Shown here in pieces: positions 10,025 through 18,490 of a stretch of 64,000 nucleotides of DNA (the stretch's first letter is position 1; every line of letters starts with the position of its first letter). The notes beneath the pieces are model-generated. The model was not told where the DNA came from, did not search any database, and saw only the letters and a program-made list of their open reading frames with translations. The stretch lies in contig NZ_JACA01000003.1 of the NCBI RefSeq assembly GCF_000520995.1, forward strand, positions 372,001 through 436,000. Reading direction: 5' to 3'. The position numbers and the translations under genes are program-made. The DNA is from Aquimarina macrocephali JAMB N27 (GTDB lineage: Bacteria > Bacteroidota > Bacteroidia > Flavobacteriales > Flavobacteriaceae).

Positions 10025-10843
10025 ATGGATCTTTCTGAAATAAAAAACTTAAAAAATCTTGATGCAAATAACTTTTTTCTTCTGGCTGGCCCCTGTGCTA
10101 TTGAAGGAGAAGAGATGGCATTGCGTATTGCAGAAAAAGTAGTTACTATTACTTCTAAACTTAAAATTCCTTATGTTTTTAAAGGGTCATTTAAAAAGGC
10201 TAACCGTAGTCGTATTGATAGCTTTATAGGGATTGGTAATGAGAAAGCATTAAAGATTTTACGTAAAGTTGGAGAAACTTTTGAAATTCCAACGGTTACT
10301 GATATTCATGAAAATGAGGATGCAGCACTTGCAGCCGAGTATGTAGATATTTTACAAATCCCGGCTTTTTTGGTACGCCAAACAGATCTTGTAGTGGCTG
10401 CTGCAAAAACAGGAAAAACAGTTAACCTAAAGAAAGGACAATTTATGAGTCCTGAAGCTATGCAACATGCTGTAAAAAAGGTAAAAGATAGTGGCAATAA
10501 TAATGCAATGATCACGGATCGTGGAACTATGTTCGGTTACCAGGATATGATTGTTGATTTTAGAGGAATCCCAACGATGAAACAATATGGTACTACTGTA
10601 CTTGATGTAACACATTCATTACAACAACCTAATCAATCTAGTGGTGTAACCGGAGGAAGACCTGACATGATAGAAACTATCGCGCGTGCAGGAATAGTGA
10701 CTGGAGTAGACGGTTTATTTATGGAGACACACTTTGATCCTGCTAATGCCAAGAGTGATGGTGCCAATATGTTACATCTTGATCACCTAGAAAAGCTATT
10801 GAGCAATTTGGTTGCCATTAGACAAACGGTTAATCAGTTATAA
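10025..10843 (+). CDS. kdsA: 3-deoxy-8-phosphooctulonate (KDO-8-P) synthase
   Basis: KdsA condenses phosphoenolpyruvate with arabinose 5-phosphate to give KDO 8-phosphate, the precursor of the lipopolysaccharide core sugar. The 272-residue protein is of normal length. It has the family motifs AGPCAIEG near residue 21, FKGSFKKANRSR, TDIHE, QIPAFL, KKGQFMSPE, TDRGTMFGYQ and DVTHSLQQPN, which line the PEP and sugar-phosphate site. A TATCTTTG box just upstream supports the start. Its 3' end overlaps the convergent DUF1801 gene by 14 nt. This is a very secure assignment. Confidence 0.96.
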   Translation: MDLSEIKNLKNLDANNFFLLAGPCAIEGEEMALRIAEKVVTITSKLKIPYVFKGSFKKANRSRIDSFIGIGNEKALKILRKVGETFEIPTVTDIHENEDAALAAEYVDILQIPAFLVRQTDLVVAAAKTGKTVNLKKGQFMSPEAMQHAVKKVKDSGNNNAMITDRGTMFGYQDMIVDFRGIPTMKQYGTTVLDVTHSLQQPNQSSGVTGGRPDMIETIARAGIVTGVDGLFMETHFDPANAKSDGANMLHLDHLEKLLSNLVAIRQTVNQL

Positions 10844-11192
10844 ATTTTTCATTTCTAAAAACATAAGCCTCATTAAGGACTTCTATAAGTACCTGATCAT
10901 CGATATCCTCTATGTTTTGGTATCGAAGAGATTTCACATATTTTCTTTTATCAGATTCTAGTTTTTCCTGGTGTTTGGTAAAATACTGCGCGCTCCAAAA
11001 TCCTACATCTACATAGCCTTTGGTTACATTAAGATAACAGATCGGACTTTTGCCCACGTAATAAAAAGGAACTCTCCATTTAAACAACAACTCAACCTTT
11101 GGTAATGTCGTTTCAACCACCACCTGTAGATGAAGTAATATAGATTTAAAAGGTTCTGATTGTCTTAAAATATATTCTTCTGCTGGATTCAT
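10830..11192 (-). CDS. DUF1801 (YdhG-like) protein
   Basis: This 120-residue cytosolic protein belongs to the DUF1801/YdhG family. The visible family pattern is an N-terminal helix (NPAEEYILRQSEPFKSILL), then VELLFKWRVPFYYVGKSPICYLN and GYVDVGFW. These small alpha/beta proteins have a frataxin-like fold, and their role is unknown. The gene converges on kdsA with a 14-nt overlap of the coding ends, so transcription of each could affect the other. There is no signal peptide. Confidence 0.8.
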   Translation of the reverse strand: MNPAEEYILRQSEPFKSILLHLQVVVETTLPKVELLFKWRVPFYYVGKSPICYLNVTKGYVDVGFWSAQYFTKHQEKLESDKRKYVKSLRYQNIEDIDDQVLIEVLNEAYVFRNEKFITD

Positions 11193-11393
11193 AAATCAAA
11201 CATATTTTGAAGTTAAAATACTATTAAATTCACATTTACGAATTTTTAAGTCCTAAAATATCAATAAACAACCTCGGAGCAAGTCTCCTATAGGTTACAA
11301 AATAAAAAACAATACTTACGAAAAGAATTTAATAAAAAAACATCAACCTAACTGTATTTAAACGACCCCAATAATACAATAATCTACATTTAT

Positions 11394-11525
11394 TTATGAA
11401 AAATCTTTATAAAAAACCTCTGCCGAAGTTCCATAAAACTTAACAAAACCTATCTTTTCATTCAAAAGATATGTATGCCATGTTATGTATAAATCATCAT
11501 AAGACAAACAACCGTTTCTAAAGGA
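11394..11525 (-). pseudogene. Remnant reading frame, minus strand
   Basis: An open stretch of 43 codons without a start codon has protein-like composition, for example SYDDLYITWHTYLLNEKIG and VKFYGTSAEVFY near its end, closing on TAA. A stop codon (TAA, 11526-11528) bounds it upstream. It looks like the 3' end of a decayed gene. I do not recognise the parent family. Confidence 0.35.
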
Positions 11526-11657
11526 TTAGAAAGAAAAGTCATAGAATCTGCATTATCACTAAGTCTCGAAAAAGGAATAAATGATTACACTATTTGGTCT
11601 GCAGTTGGCCTTGCGGTTAGAGAACAACAAGGTCTCAAACCATGTATAGAGTTCTAG
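11493..11657 (+). pseudogene. Remnant reading frame, plus strand
   Basis: This is a 54-codon open stretch bounded upstream by TAA and ending in TAG, with no ATG. It reads like real protein, with segments such as VIESALSLSLEKGIND and YTIWSAVGLAVREQQG. It partly overlaps the minus-strand remnant. The rest of the 11193-11949 gap is AT-rich with scattered stops, consistent with a gene-decay zone. I do not recognise the family. Confidence 0.3.
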
Positions 11658-11949
11658 TGATTCTTACAAATTGGATTCTATCGAGTATAGGTTTTTATTT
11701 CCTTTATATCTATCATCTATTAGAAACATATTCTTTACCATAAGATCCATAAGCAACTTTAGGTTTTTACATTAATTCTGCTAAGATATCCTTCAAAATT
11801 TATTGTCAATAATCTAAATTTATTAATTTATAAATATCAATAGATTTTAGCTATACTTTTATAATTTTTCAATACCAAAATAGAAGCTATTGGTTTTGTT
11901 TTCAAACTATTTTTGTTTTCAACTTTAATATGTTTTAAAAATCCATTTT

Positions 11950-13470
11950 ATGATCACACAAAAGAAAACTTTAGCACTGTTTTTGGGATTAGGCTTCTCT
12001 TTGATTGGTTTTTCTCAAAAGATGACAACAAATTTTGGAGCTCCGGTTGGAGACAACCAAAATTCGCAAACTATGGGCGCAAGTGGCCCAGTCTTACTAC
12101 AAGACATTCACTTAATAGAAAAACTTGCTGCTTTTGACAGAGAACGTATTCCAGAACGTGTTGTACATGCAAGAGGTACAGGGGCTTTTGGATATTTTGA
12201 AGCTTCTGCCGATATGTCTGAACACACCATGGCTGTTCCTTTTCAAAAAGCAGGAAAAAAAACAGAAGTCGCGGTTAGATTCTCTACAGTAGCACACGGT
12301 AAAGGATCTGCAGAAACAGCAAGAGATCCAAGAGGGTTTGCAGTTAAGTTTTATACAGAACAAGGTAATTATGATATTGTAGGAAACCATCTTCCTATAT
12401 TTTTTATTAGAGATGCGATAAAGTTTCCTGATTTCATTCATACCGTAAAACCTTCTCCTGTAACAAATAAACAGGATCCAAATCGATATTTTGATTTTTG
12501 GAGTCTTTCTCCAGAGGCAACTCATATGGTTACACGATTATTTACTGATTTAGGAATTCCTAAAGGTTACCAGTATATGGATGGAAGTAGTGTTCATGGT
12601 TATAAATGGGTTAATAAAAAAGGAAAAGTGGTTTACCTTAAATATACATGGAAAACCAAACAAGGAGTACAAAACCTAACCCCTGCAGAAGCCTCTGCGA
12701 TTCAAGCCAAAAATATTGGTCATGCTACCGAAAGTTTACGAAAGGATATTGAGGCAAAAAAATTCCCTCAATGGGATTTATTTGTACAATTCATCAAACC
12801 AGAAAATTTAAACAGTTTTGATTTTTGGCCTCTAGATGATACGAAACACTGGTCAGAAGAAAAATTCCCTTTGGTAAAAATAGGGACTATGACATTAAAC
12901 AGAAACCCTGTTAACTTTTTTGAAGAAGTAGAATCAATAGCAATGGCTCCTGGTAACCTAATTCCCGGTGTCGAACCTTCTGAAGACAAAATGCTGCAAG
13001 GACGATTATTTTCATATTTTGACACTCAACGCCATAGACTTGGTGGGAATTTTCAGCAGATTAAAGTTAACCAACCAAAAAACAAAGTAGTTAATTATAA
13101 TTCTGATAGCTGGAATAGTTCTAGAAATAGTAGTTTTCCTAATCCAGACATAAATTACGAACCTAGTAATCATGTAGCTGTTTCTGAAGATAACAAATAC
13201 AGAAATGCATCCTACAGCTCTTCTGAAAAAACTATAATTGTGCAAGCTCCAATAGAGAAAACAAATAACTATGGGCAAGCAGGAGAATTCTACCGTTCCT
13301 TAACCGATATAGAGAAAGAACATTTGATTTCGAACCTAGCTGGAGATTTAGGTCAGGTAAAAAGTAAAGATATTCAAAAGAAAATGATTACTCATTTTTA
13401 TCGAGCCGACAAAGATTATGGTATGAGAGTAGCTAAAGCACTTGGCTTTTCTGCTAAAGATTTTAAATAA
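11950..13470 (+). CDS. katA: Exported clade-3-type haem catalase
   Basis: This protein breaks down hydrogen peroxide to water and oxygen. The 506-residue protein carries the catalase core: distal H73 in RVVHARGTGAFG, N146 in DIVGNHLPIFF, and the proximal haem ligand Y356 in RLFSYFDTQRHRLG. It also has the immune-responsive C-terminal region. Unlike most catalases it starts with a clear signal peptide (TLALFLGLGFSLIGFSQ, cut near residue 23), so it should act in the periplasm. It is followed after 76 nt by an exported ankyrin protein, an arrangement known for catalases of other bacteria. A terminator-like hairpin lies between the two genes. Confidence 0.93.
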   Translation: MITQKKTLALFLGLGFSLIGFSQKMTTNFGAPVGDNQNSQTMGASGPVLLQDIHLIEKLAAFDRERIPERVVHARGTGAFGYFEASADMSEHTMAVPFQKAGKKTEVAVRFSTVAHGKGSAETARDPRGFAVKFYTEQGNYDIVGNHLPIFFIRDAIKFPDFIHTVKPSPVTNKQDPNRYFDFWSLSPEATHMVTRLFTDLGIPKGYQYMDGSSVHGYKWVNKKGKVVYLKYTWKTKQGVQNLTPAEASAIQAKNIGHATESLRKDIEAKKFPQWDLFVQFIKPENLNSFDFWPLDDTKHWSEEKFPLVKIGTMTLNRNPVNFFEEVESIAMAPGNLIPGVEPSEDKMLQGRLFSYFDTQRHRLGGNFQQIKVNQPKNKVVNYNSDSWNSSRNSSFPNPDINYEPSNHVAVSEDNKYRNASYSSSEKTIIVQAPIEKTNNYGQAGEFYRSLTDIEKEHLISNLAGDLGQVKSKDIQKKMITHFYRADKDYGMRVAKALGFSAKDFK

Positions 13471-13488
13471 ATAGCAACAATATAATGG

Positions 13489-13528
13489 CCTTTAAAGAAA
13501 TATAGTTTTATTTCCTTAAAGGTTTTTA
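13489..13528 (+). terminator. Hairpin between catalase and ankyrin genes
   Basis: The arms CCTTTAAAGAAATA and TATTTCCTTAAAGG are nearly perfect complements followed by TTTTT. It would end most katA transcripts and leave the ankyrin gene, which starts 18 nt later, dependent on read-through. Confidence 0.65.
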
Positions 13529-13546
13529 TCTCATAATTCTTCCGCA

Positions 13547-14086
13547 ATGACAACAAACATAAATATAATTTTTAGTATACTCTTTTTACTCCTTATTACT
13601 CCTAATATTGTAAAAAGCCAAGACTTTACAGCTTTAGAACAAGTTATACGTGAAGGAAAACTAGATGTATTAAAAGAGGCTGTAAAAAGAAACAACGACT
13701 TATTAAGTTACCAAAATTCAAAAGGGTATTCATTATTAATACTTGCAACATATAATAATCAGTTAGAAATAGTGAATTATCTAATTTCTCAAAAGATTAA
13801 TATTAATCTTTCAGATAAATCAGGAAATACCGCATTAATGGGGGTTGCTTTTCAAGGACACATAGAAATTGCAAGAACATTAATAAAGAATGATGTAAAA
13901 ATAGATCAGCAAAATTATAACGGAGCCACTGCCCTTCATTTTGCTGCGACTTTTGGTAATAAAGATATAGCGGACCTCCTTATAGAAGCAAGAGCAAATA
14001 AAACTATAAAAAATAGTTTTGGAGACACCCCTTATGATGTAGCCATTAAGCAAGCCAATACAAAACTCGCGAGTATATTAAAATAA
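13547..14086 (+). CDS. Exported ankyrin-repeat protein, catalase partner
   Basis: This 179-residue protein has a signal peptide (FSILFLLLITPNIVKSQ) and about four ankyrin repeats, with GYSLLILATYNNQLEIVNYL, GNTALMGVAFQGHIEIARTL and GATALHFAATFGNKDIADLL at about residues 60-160. Ankyrin repeats are protein-binding. In Pseudomonas and Campylobacter a small ankyrin gene next to catalase is needed for full catalase activity or haem loading, so the same role is inferred here. Both partners are exported, which supports a shared periplasmic site. A rho-independent terminator follows at 14107-14137. Confidence 0.85.
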   Translation: MTTNINIIFSILFLLLITPNIVKSQDFTALEQVIREGKLDVLKEAVKRNNDLLSYQNSKGYSLLILATYNNQLEIVNYLISQKININLSDKSGNTALMGVAFQGHIEIARTLIKNDVKIDQQNYNGATALHFAATFGNKDIADLLIEARANKTIKNSFGDTPYDVAIKQANTKLASILK

Positions 14087-14106
14087 ATTATCCTTGTGTT
14101 AAAAGA

Positions 14107-14137
14107 AAAAGAACCTGGTCTATTGGGTTCTTTTTTT
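14107..14137 (+). terminator. Terminator after the ankyrin gene
   Basis: AAAGAACC and GGGTTCTTT form a hairpin with a short loop, followed by a run of seven T. Confidence 0.8.
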
Positions 14138-14260
14138 ATACATCCACACCTCCTATCCTTATTAAGTATTATAGTTTATTGGTGGTTATTTTAGTAGCTT
14201 CAGAATATCTTAAAGAACTTAATTCATTCGAAAACTTGCACAATTCAATATTTTGATTTT

Positions 14261-14277
14261 ACTTTGTATTTCAAAGT
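14261..14277. promoter_or_regulatory. Operator palindrome upstream of the membrane-protein gene at 14288
   Basis: ACTTTGTATTTCAAAGT is an inverted repeat with arms ACTTTG and CAAAGT that overlaps the likely -7 box. A near-identical site, with identical flanks (TTTACTTTG before, TACTTTTTAA after), lies at 15332-15348 before the Coq4-like gene. The likely ligand is the winged-helix regulator encoded at 15018. Confidence 0.6.
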
Positions 14278-14287
14278 ACTTTTTAAT

Positions 14288-14908
14288 ATGAGCACAGAAG
14301 AATACTTAAAAGACATCACCGAGATCAAAGATATGATGAACAAATCATCCCGTTTTTTCTCGCTTAGTGGTTTATCAGGAATAATGGCCGGTATCTATGC
14401 ACTTATTGGTGCTGCTGTTGCTTTTTATTTAGACAGTATTATCGGTAGAGGGTATCTAATTCTAAACAGTAAGCTTTTTTATTATATCCTGATAGATTTA
14501 GTCATCATAGCATTACTTAGTATTGTAACTGCTATTATTTTAAGCGTTAGAAAAGCCAAAAAAAATAATGAAACCTTATGGAATAGTGCTTCAAAAAGGT
14601 TGCTCACTGCTTTTTTAATCCCTTTAATCACAGGAGGTATATACATTATTATAAAAATATCCAGTCACCACTATGGTCTTACTGGTTCGTTAATGCTTAT
14701 TTTTTATGGTCTTGCTCTGGTGAATGCCTCAAAATATACCATTGGTAACGTAAAATATTTGGGATATATAGAAATTGTATTAGGTTTGGTCTGTGCGCTC
14801 TACCCAGGATATGGTTTTTGGTTTTGGGTGCTTGGATTTGGTGTAATGCACATTATATATGGAAGCTTGATATACTTTAATGAGAATTCAAATTCGAAAT
14901 CTGCATAG
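14288..14908 (+). CDS. Multi-pass membrane protein of unknown function
   Basis: This 206-residue protein has a cytoplasmic N-terminal helix (STEEYLKDITEIKDMMNKSS) and about six transmembrane segments spread over residues 35-195. In Flavobacteria such proteins are commonly encoded beside the winged-helix regulator found here at 15018. I chose the ATG at 14288. An upstream TTG frame start at 14264 lies inside the operator palindrome and cannot be part of the message. The gene shares its operator type with the downstream Coq4/CreD operon, so it is probably co-regulated. Its function is unknown. Confidence 0.75.
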   Translation: MSTEEYLKDITEIKDMMNKSSRFFSLSGLSGIMAGIYALIGAAVAFYLDSIIGRGYLILNSKLFYYILIDLVIIALLSIVTAIILSVRKAKKNNETLWNSASKRLLTAFLIPLITGGIYIIIKISSHHYGLTGSLMLIFYGLALVNASKYTIGNVKYLGYIEIVLGLVCALYPGYGFWFWVLGFGVMHIIYGSLIYFNENSNSKSA

Positions 14909-15017
14909 ACAAAATATTAAATCTGATACGATACATTAGTTTTGATCTATACCTGAGTATTATCAAATAAGCCTGAATATAAAATTTGAAAAGTCTCTTC
15001 CCTTATGGGAATAAAGA

Positions 15018-15311
15018 ATGAAAAATATAATTAACAATATAAACAAAGCTTTTGATCATCGAATTCGATTAGGAATTATGTCGATTTTGATTGTAAACGA
15101 ATATGCTGATTTTAAAATGCTAAAAGAGCTTCTGGGAGCTACCGATGGCAATCTGGCAAGTCATACCAAAGCTTTAGAAAAAGACGAATATATTATGGTA
15201 GAGAAATCATTTATTGGCAGAAAACCTAACACAAGGTACAGTGTAACCAAAAAAGGTCGAGAAGCCTTTAAAAAACATGTAGAAGCTATTGAAAAATTAC
15301 TAAAACAATAG
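15018..15311 (+). CDS. Winged-helix transcriptional regulator (HTH_34 / MarR-like)
   Basis: This 97-residue DNA-binding protein consists of one winged-helix domain. It starts with INKAFDHRIRLGIMSILIV, the recognition helix is around ATDGNLASHTKALEKDEYI, and the wing is RKPNTRYSVTKKGREAF. Small regulators of this type often stand upstream of creD in Bacteroidota. Two near-identical palindromes (14261 and 15332) flank its locus and overlap promoters of both neighbouring units, so it is the natural candidate repressor. No ligand domain is present. The family call is strong, while operator binding is inferred. Confidence 0.85.
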   Translation: MKNIINNINKAFDHRIRLGIMSILIVNEYADFKMLKELLGATDGNLASHTKALEKDEYIMVEKSFIGRKPNTRYSVTKKGREAFKKHVEAIEKLLKQ

Positions 15312-15331
15312 CTATATTTTTTTATCATTTT

Positions 15332-15348
15332 ACTTTGAATTTCAAAGT
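15332..15348. promoter_or_regulatory. Operator palindrome upstream of the Coq4-like/CreD operon
   Basis: ACTTTGAATTTCAAAGT is a perfect inverted repeat (arms ACTTTGAA/TTCAAAGT around one T) lying 15 nt before the ATG at 15364. It matches the site at 14261-14277 in 16 of 17 positions. Confidence 0.65.
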
Positions 15349-15363
15349 ACTTTTAACATCGCA

Positions 15364-15825
15364 ATGAGAGCATATATATTAGAAACAATTTATGAATTAA
15401 GTAAAAAACCGTATCAGAAATGGTTTAAAAAACAACCTTCCTGGGATATTTCGGCAAAAACACTTATTACGTATCCCAAAGAGAGCCTTGGGTTTCATTT
15501 AGGCTGCTTTTTGCTACAACATGATTTTAGTCCACAACCAAAATTAGAAAACCATGATGTGTTTCATGTCTTAACCAGCACAGGTATCTCTGTCCCAGAA
15601 GAAGTAGCCATGCAATACTATCTTTTAGGCAATGGTAAACGCAGCATATATCTAATCTCTGTCATTTTTATAGGCACCCTACTTTACCCAGACAAAATCA
15701 AGCTTTTTAAAAAAGCATATCGAAAAGGCAAAGCTGCTTATCCTTTTCACCAACTGGATTACAAAAAGCTTTTACATCAACCTGTACAAACCTTAAAAAC
15801 CACATTTTTAATCTCATCATTATGA
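15364..15825 (+). CDS. Coq4-family protein
   Basis: This 153-residue protein resembles bacterial Coq4. It has the zinc-type motif HDVFHVLTSTG (HDxxH-x(11) signature region, about residues 62-72), then EEVAMQYYLLGNG. Eukaryotic Coq4 organises ubiquinone synthesis and removes the C1 carboxyl. Bacteroidota use menaquinone, so the role here is unclear and probably different. The gene is first in a tight unit with two small membrane proteins (4-nt overlap with the next), DUF1361 and CreD. It has a winged-helix operator at its promoter. Confidence 0.7.
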   Translation: MRAYILETIYELSKKPYQKWFKKQPSWDISAKTLITYPKESLGFHLGCFLLQHDFSPQPKLENHDVFHVLTSTGISVPEEVAMQYYLLGNGKRSIYLISVIFIGTLLYPDKIKLFKKAYRKGKAAYPFHQLDYKKLLHQPVQTLKTTFLISSL

Positions 15826-16133
15826 AAATCATACAACCTATTAACAAGAGCGCTCTTATCGTAGCAACCATAAGCTTTCTTTTGGGAACTTTACTATTAC
15901 TGTTTTTTCTAATTTCTCAATCTAGCATAGTTTTAGACATAGGTCTTTTTTACGTCATCATAGCATCAGTTCTTAATGTAATCGTCTTTGTAGGACTCAT
16001 TACTAATGCCATTATCAACTATCAGTACTACAAAGAGAATCTAACAACAATCATATTGGTTATTCTTAATATCCCAATTACTATTGGATATATCATCATT
16101 GTTGCCAACAACCCTTTTCTAACATTTTTTTAA
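15822..16133 (+). CDS. Small three-helix membrane protein, copy 1
   Basis: This 103-residue, almost wholly hydrophobic protein has three predicted transmembrane segments (about 13-33, 38-62 and 75-97). It overlaps the Coq4-like gene by 4 nt (ATGA), which implies translational coupling. The next gene is a clear paralog: both begin MKI-x(2)-PINK, and both have KENL-T near residue 70 and LNIPIT near the end. I do not recognise the family. A role with CreD or DUF1361 in the membrane is only a guess from context. Confidence 0.7.
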   Translation: MKIIQPINKSALIVATISFLLGTLLLLFFLISQSSIVLDIGLFYVIIASVLNVIVFVGLITNAIINYQYYKENLTTIILVILNIPITIGYIIIVANNPFLTFF

Positions 16134-16143
16134 TCTCATCATT

Positions 16144-16428
16144 ATGAAAATAGAACACCCTATCAATAAAATTGCTATCACTTTGGCCTTAGTTAGTTTT
16201 CTTATCGGAACCTCTCTATTGCTACTTTATATATTCTTTAAATGGAGCACCCTTCTATATATAGGAATTAATTATGTTAGAATTGCTTTCCTTGTTAATG
16301 TAATTTTTTTGGCATTTCTAATTATCAATGCATTTTTCTTTTCAAAAGACACCAAAGAGAATCTAATCACAATTCTACTCTTTTTACTTAACATCCCTAT
16401 TACACTTTTATATATCCAAATCGTATAA
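16144..16428 (+). CDS. Small three-helix membrane protein, copy 2
   Basis: This 94-residue paralog of the preceding gene shares MKI-x(2)-PINK at the start, SFLIGTSLLLL, TKENLITILL and LNIPIT. The DNA around both start codons is also nearly the same (TTTTTAATCTCATCATTATG), so the pair arose by a tandem duplication that included the ribosome-binding region. It has three transmembrane segments and no catalytic residues. Function unknown. Confidence 0.7.
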   Translation: MKIEHPINKIAITLALVSFLIGTSLLLLYIFFKWSTLLYIGINYVRIAFLVNVIFLAFLIINAFFFSKDTKENLITILLFLLNIPITLLYIQIV

Positions 16429-16440
16429 ATACTAATTATT

Positions 16441-17088
16441 ATGAATATTATAGAAAAACAAATGCCATTCATAAAACTATTTACGTTTTCAGTAACATTT
16501 AGTTTACTATTATTGGTAATCAGAGCCTTAAAAACAGAATCTTTTTTTTATCTATTCCTGGTCTGGAACCTCTTTTTGGCATGTATACCTTATGCTATTA
16601 CGATACTACTAAGCATACGCAAAACAAATCAATTCATTTTCTGGCCAGGTTTTATGATATGGCTGGTATTTTTACCTAATTCTCCATACATCTTAACCGA
16701 TTTACAACATATTAGATTAAGCAACTTACAATCAGTTTGGTTTGATGTTTTACTTATCCTATCCTTTGCCATCAATGGCTTGATCATCGGCTTTGTTTCT
16801 TTATGGATGATGCAGACATTGCTTCAGAAAAAATTTTCTAAAAAAATCACAAACCTCATCTCTTACTGTATTCTGCTATTGTGTGGTTTTGGGATATATC
16901 TGGGAAGAGTATTGAGATGGAACAGTTGGGATATACTTCAAAATCCATCAGGGATTTTATCAGATATCATAAAAAGAATCCTATTCCCTACCCAACATAT
17001 TAATACCTGGGCATTTACGATAGGTTTTGGTGGTTTTTTGATCATCACATACCGAATGATTCAATATTATCAAGAAAAAAATAATTAA
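16441..17088 (+). CDS. DUF1361 integral membrane protein
   Basis: This 215-residue protein has about six transmembrane helices and the DUF1361 hallmark: FLPNSPYILTDL near residue 78 and GFGIYLGRVLRWNSWD near residue 145. The family is widespread in Firmicutes and Bacteroidota and is uncharacterised. It lies in the regulator-Coq4-CreD unit, 12 nt after the small membrane gene and 30 nt before creD. This suggests a shared envelope-stress function, which is inference. Confidence 0.85.
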   Translation: MNIIEKQMPFIKLFTFSVTFSLLLLVIRALKTESFFYLFLVWNLFLACIPYAITILLSIRKTNQFIFWPGFMIWLVFLPNSPYILTDLQHIRLSNLQSVWFDVLLILSFAINGLIIGFVSLWMMQTLLQKKFSKKITNLISYCILLLCGFGIYLGRVLRWNSWDILQNPSGILSDIIKRILFPTQHINTWAFTIGFGGFLIITYRMIQYYQEKNN

Positions 17089-17118
17089 AAAAATACAATC
17101 ACTATAAATATTATATCT

Positions 17119-18474
17119 ATGGAAACCCAAAAACAAAAAAAGTCCTTTGGTCAATGGTTAAAGACCTCAATTACCGTTCGAATGTTAATGGTAGGAATAC
17201 TAATCTTAGTATTATTAATCCCCCTTTCTTACATTAAAGATTTAATACGAGAGCGCTCCTATAGACAAGAAGAAGTTGTTAAAGAGATCAATCAAAAATG
17301 GGGAAATGAAGTATTACTATATGGTCCCATTCTTAAAATTCCTTATCAAATACATACCCTAAAAAAAACCTGGGATGACAAAACAAAATCGTATAACGAA
17401 GAAGATATTATTACGATAAAACATGCTTTTTTCTTTCCTAATACATTAGATATAAAAGCTAATATCGAATCTGAAACTTTGGGAAGAAGTATCTATGAGT
17501 CTGTAGTGTATACTGCCGATATGAAAATAACAGGTTCTTTTACTACTCCAAATTTTGAAACGCAGGATATTGCAGCGGCAGATATTTTATGGAATAAAGC
17601 TACTGTGCAAGTGAACTCAACAAACTTAAAGGGTATACGAAGTAATCTGGAACTAAAACTAGGAACAGACCAGTATCCTTTGCGATCTCGATATGCACAA
17701 AACTCATATACAAATACTCTGGAAACTAAATTTTTAAAAGAAAACTCTTTACCAAAAGAGAGTACGATCGATTTTAGCCTAGATCTCCTGATTAACGGAA
17801 GTGAACAATTACGATTCATCCCTGTGGGTCGTGAGACCAATGTATCCATGACATCAAATTGGGCCTCACCAAGTTTTAATGGTAATTATCTTCCCAATAC
17901 TAAGACCAAACAGATCTCTGATCAAGGTTTTAAAGCCAACTGGAAAGTATTACAAATCAATAGAGAATTTGAGCAGGAATTTTTTGGAGAATTACCCCAT
18001 ATTAACGCTTCTGCCTTTGGTGTGAAATTACTGATTCCTGTAGATGAATATCAAAAAAGTGAACGCGCTGCCAAGTATGGATACCTTGTGATTGCCCTTA
18101 CCTTTCTGGTATTCTTTTTAATCCAGGCAATTAGTAAAATTCATATTCATCCATTTCAATATTTAATGGTTGGATTAGCATTAACCATGTTTTATACATT
18201 ATTGATTTCTATATCAGAACATTCAAGTTTTTTACAAGCATATGCTATAGCTGGTAGCGCAGTAGTTTTACTAATTTCTATGTATTCGAAAGCAATACTT
18301 AAAAGCTACAAATTTATGGGGTTTATAGCCGCTTCTTTAGCAGCACTATATGCGTTCATATTTGTGATCATTCAATTAGAGAGTTATGCATTATTAGTAG
18401 GAAGTATAGGATTATTCCTAATTCTGGGAACTATAATGATGATATCACGTAAAATTGATTGGAAAAACGATTAA
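17119..18474 (+). CDS. creD: Inner-membrane protein CreD
   Basis: CreD is an inner-membrane protein linked to envelope integrity and beta-lactam response in proteobacteria. The 451-residue product has the family layout: one N-terminal transmembrane helix (about 20-40), a long extracytoplasmic domain with IYESVVYTADMKITGSF and NREFEQEFFGELPHI, and about five C-terminal helices after PVDEYQKSERAAKYGYL. In proteobacteria it follows creBC; here a winged-helix regulator gene takes that place, as is usual in Bacteroidota. The family call is secure, but the biochemical role is not known. Confidence 0.92.
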   Translation: METQKQKKSFGQWLKTSITVRMLMVGILILVLLIPLSYIKDLIRERSYRQEEVVKEINQKWGNEVLLYGPILKIPYQIHTLKKTWDDKTKSYNEEDIITIKHAFFFPNTLDIKANIESETLGRSIYESVVYTADMKITGSFTTPNFETQDIAAADILWNKATVQVNSTNLKGIRSNLELKLGTDQYPLRSRYAQNSYTNTLETKFLKENSLPKESTIDFSLDLLINGSEQLRFIPVGRETNVSMTSNWASPSFNGNYLPNTKTKQISDQGFKANWKVLQINREFEQEFFGELPHINASAFGVKLLIPVDEYQKSERAAKYGYLVIALTFLVFFLIQAISKIHIHPFQYLMVGLALTMFYTLLISISEHSSFLQAYAIAGSAVVLLISMYSKAILKSYKFMGFIAASLAALYAFIFVIIQLESYALLVGSIGLFLILGTIMMISRKIDWKND

Positions 18475-18490
18475 ACTCGAATTATACATT

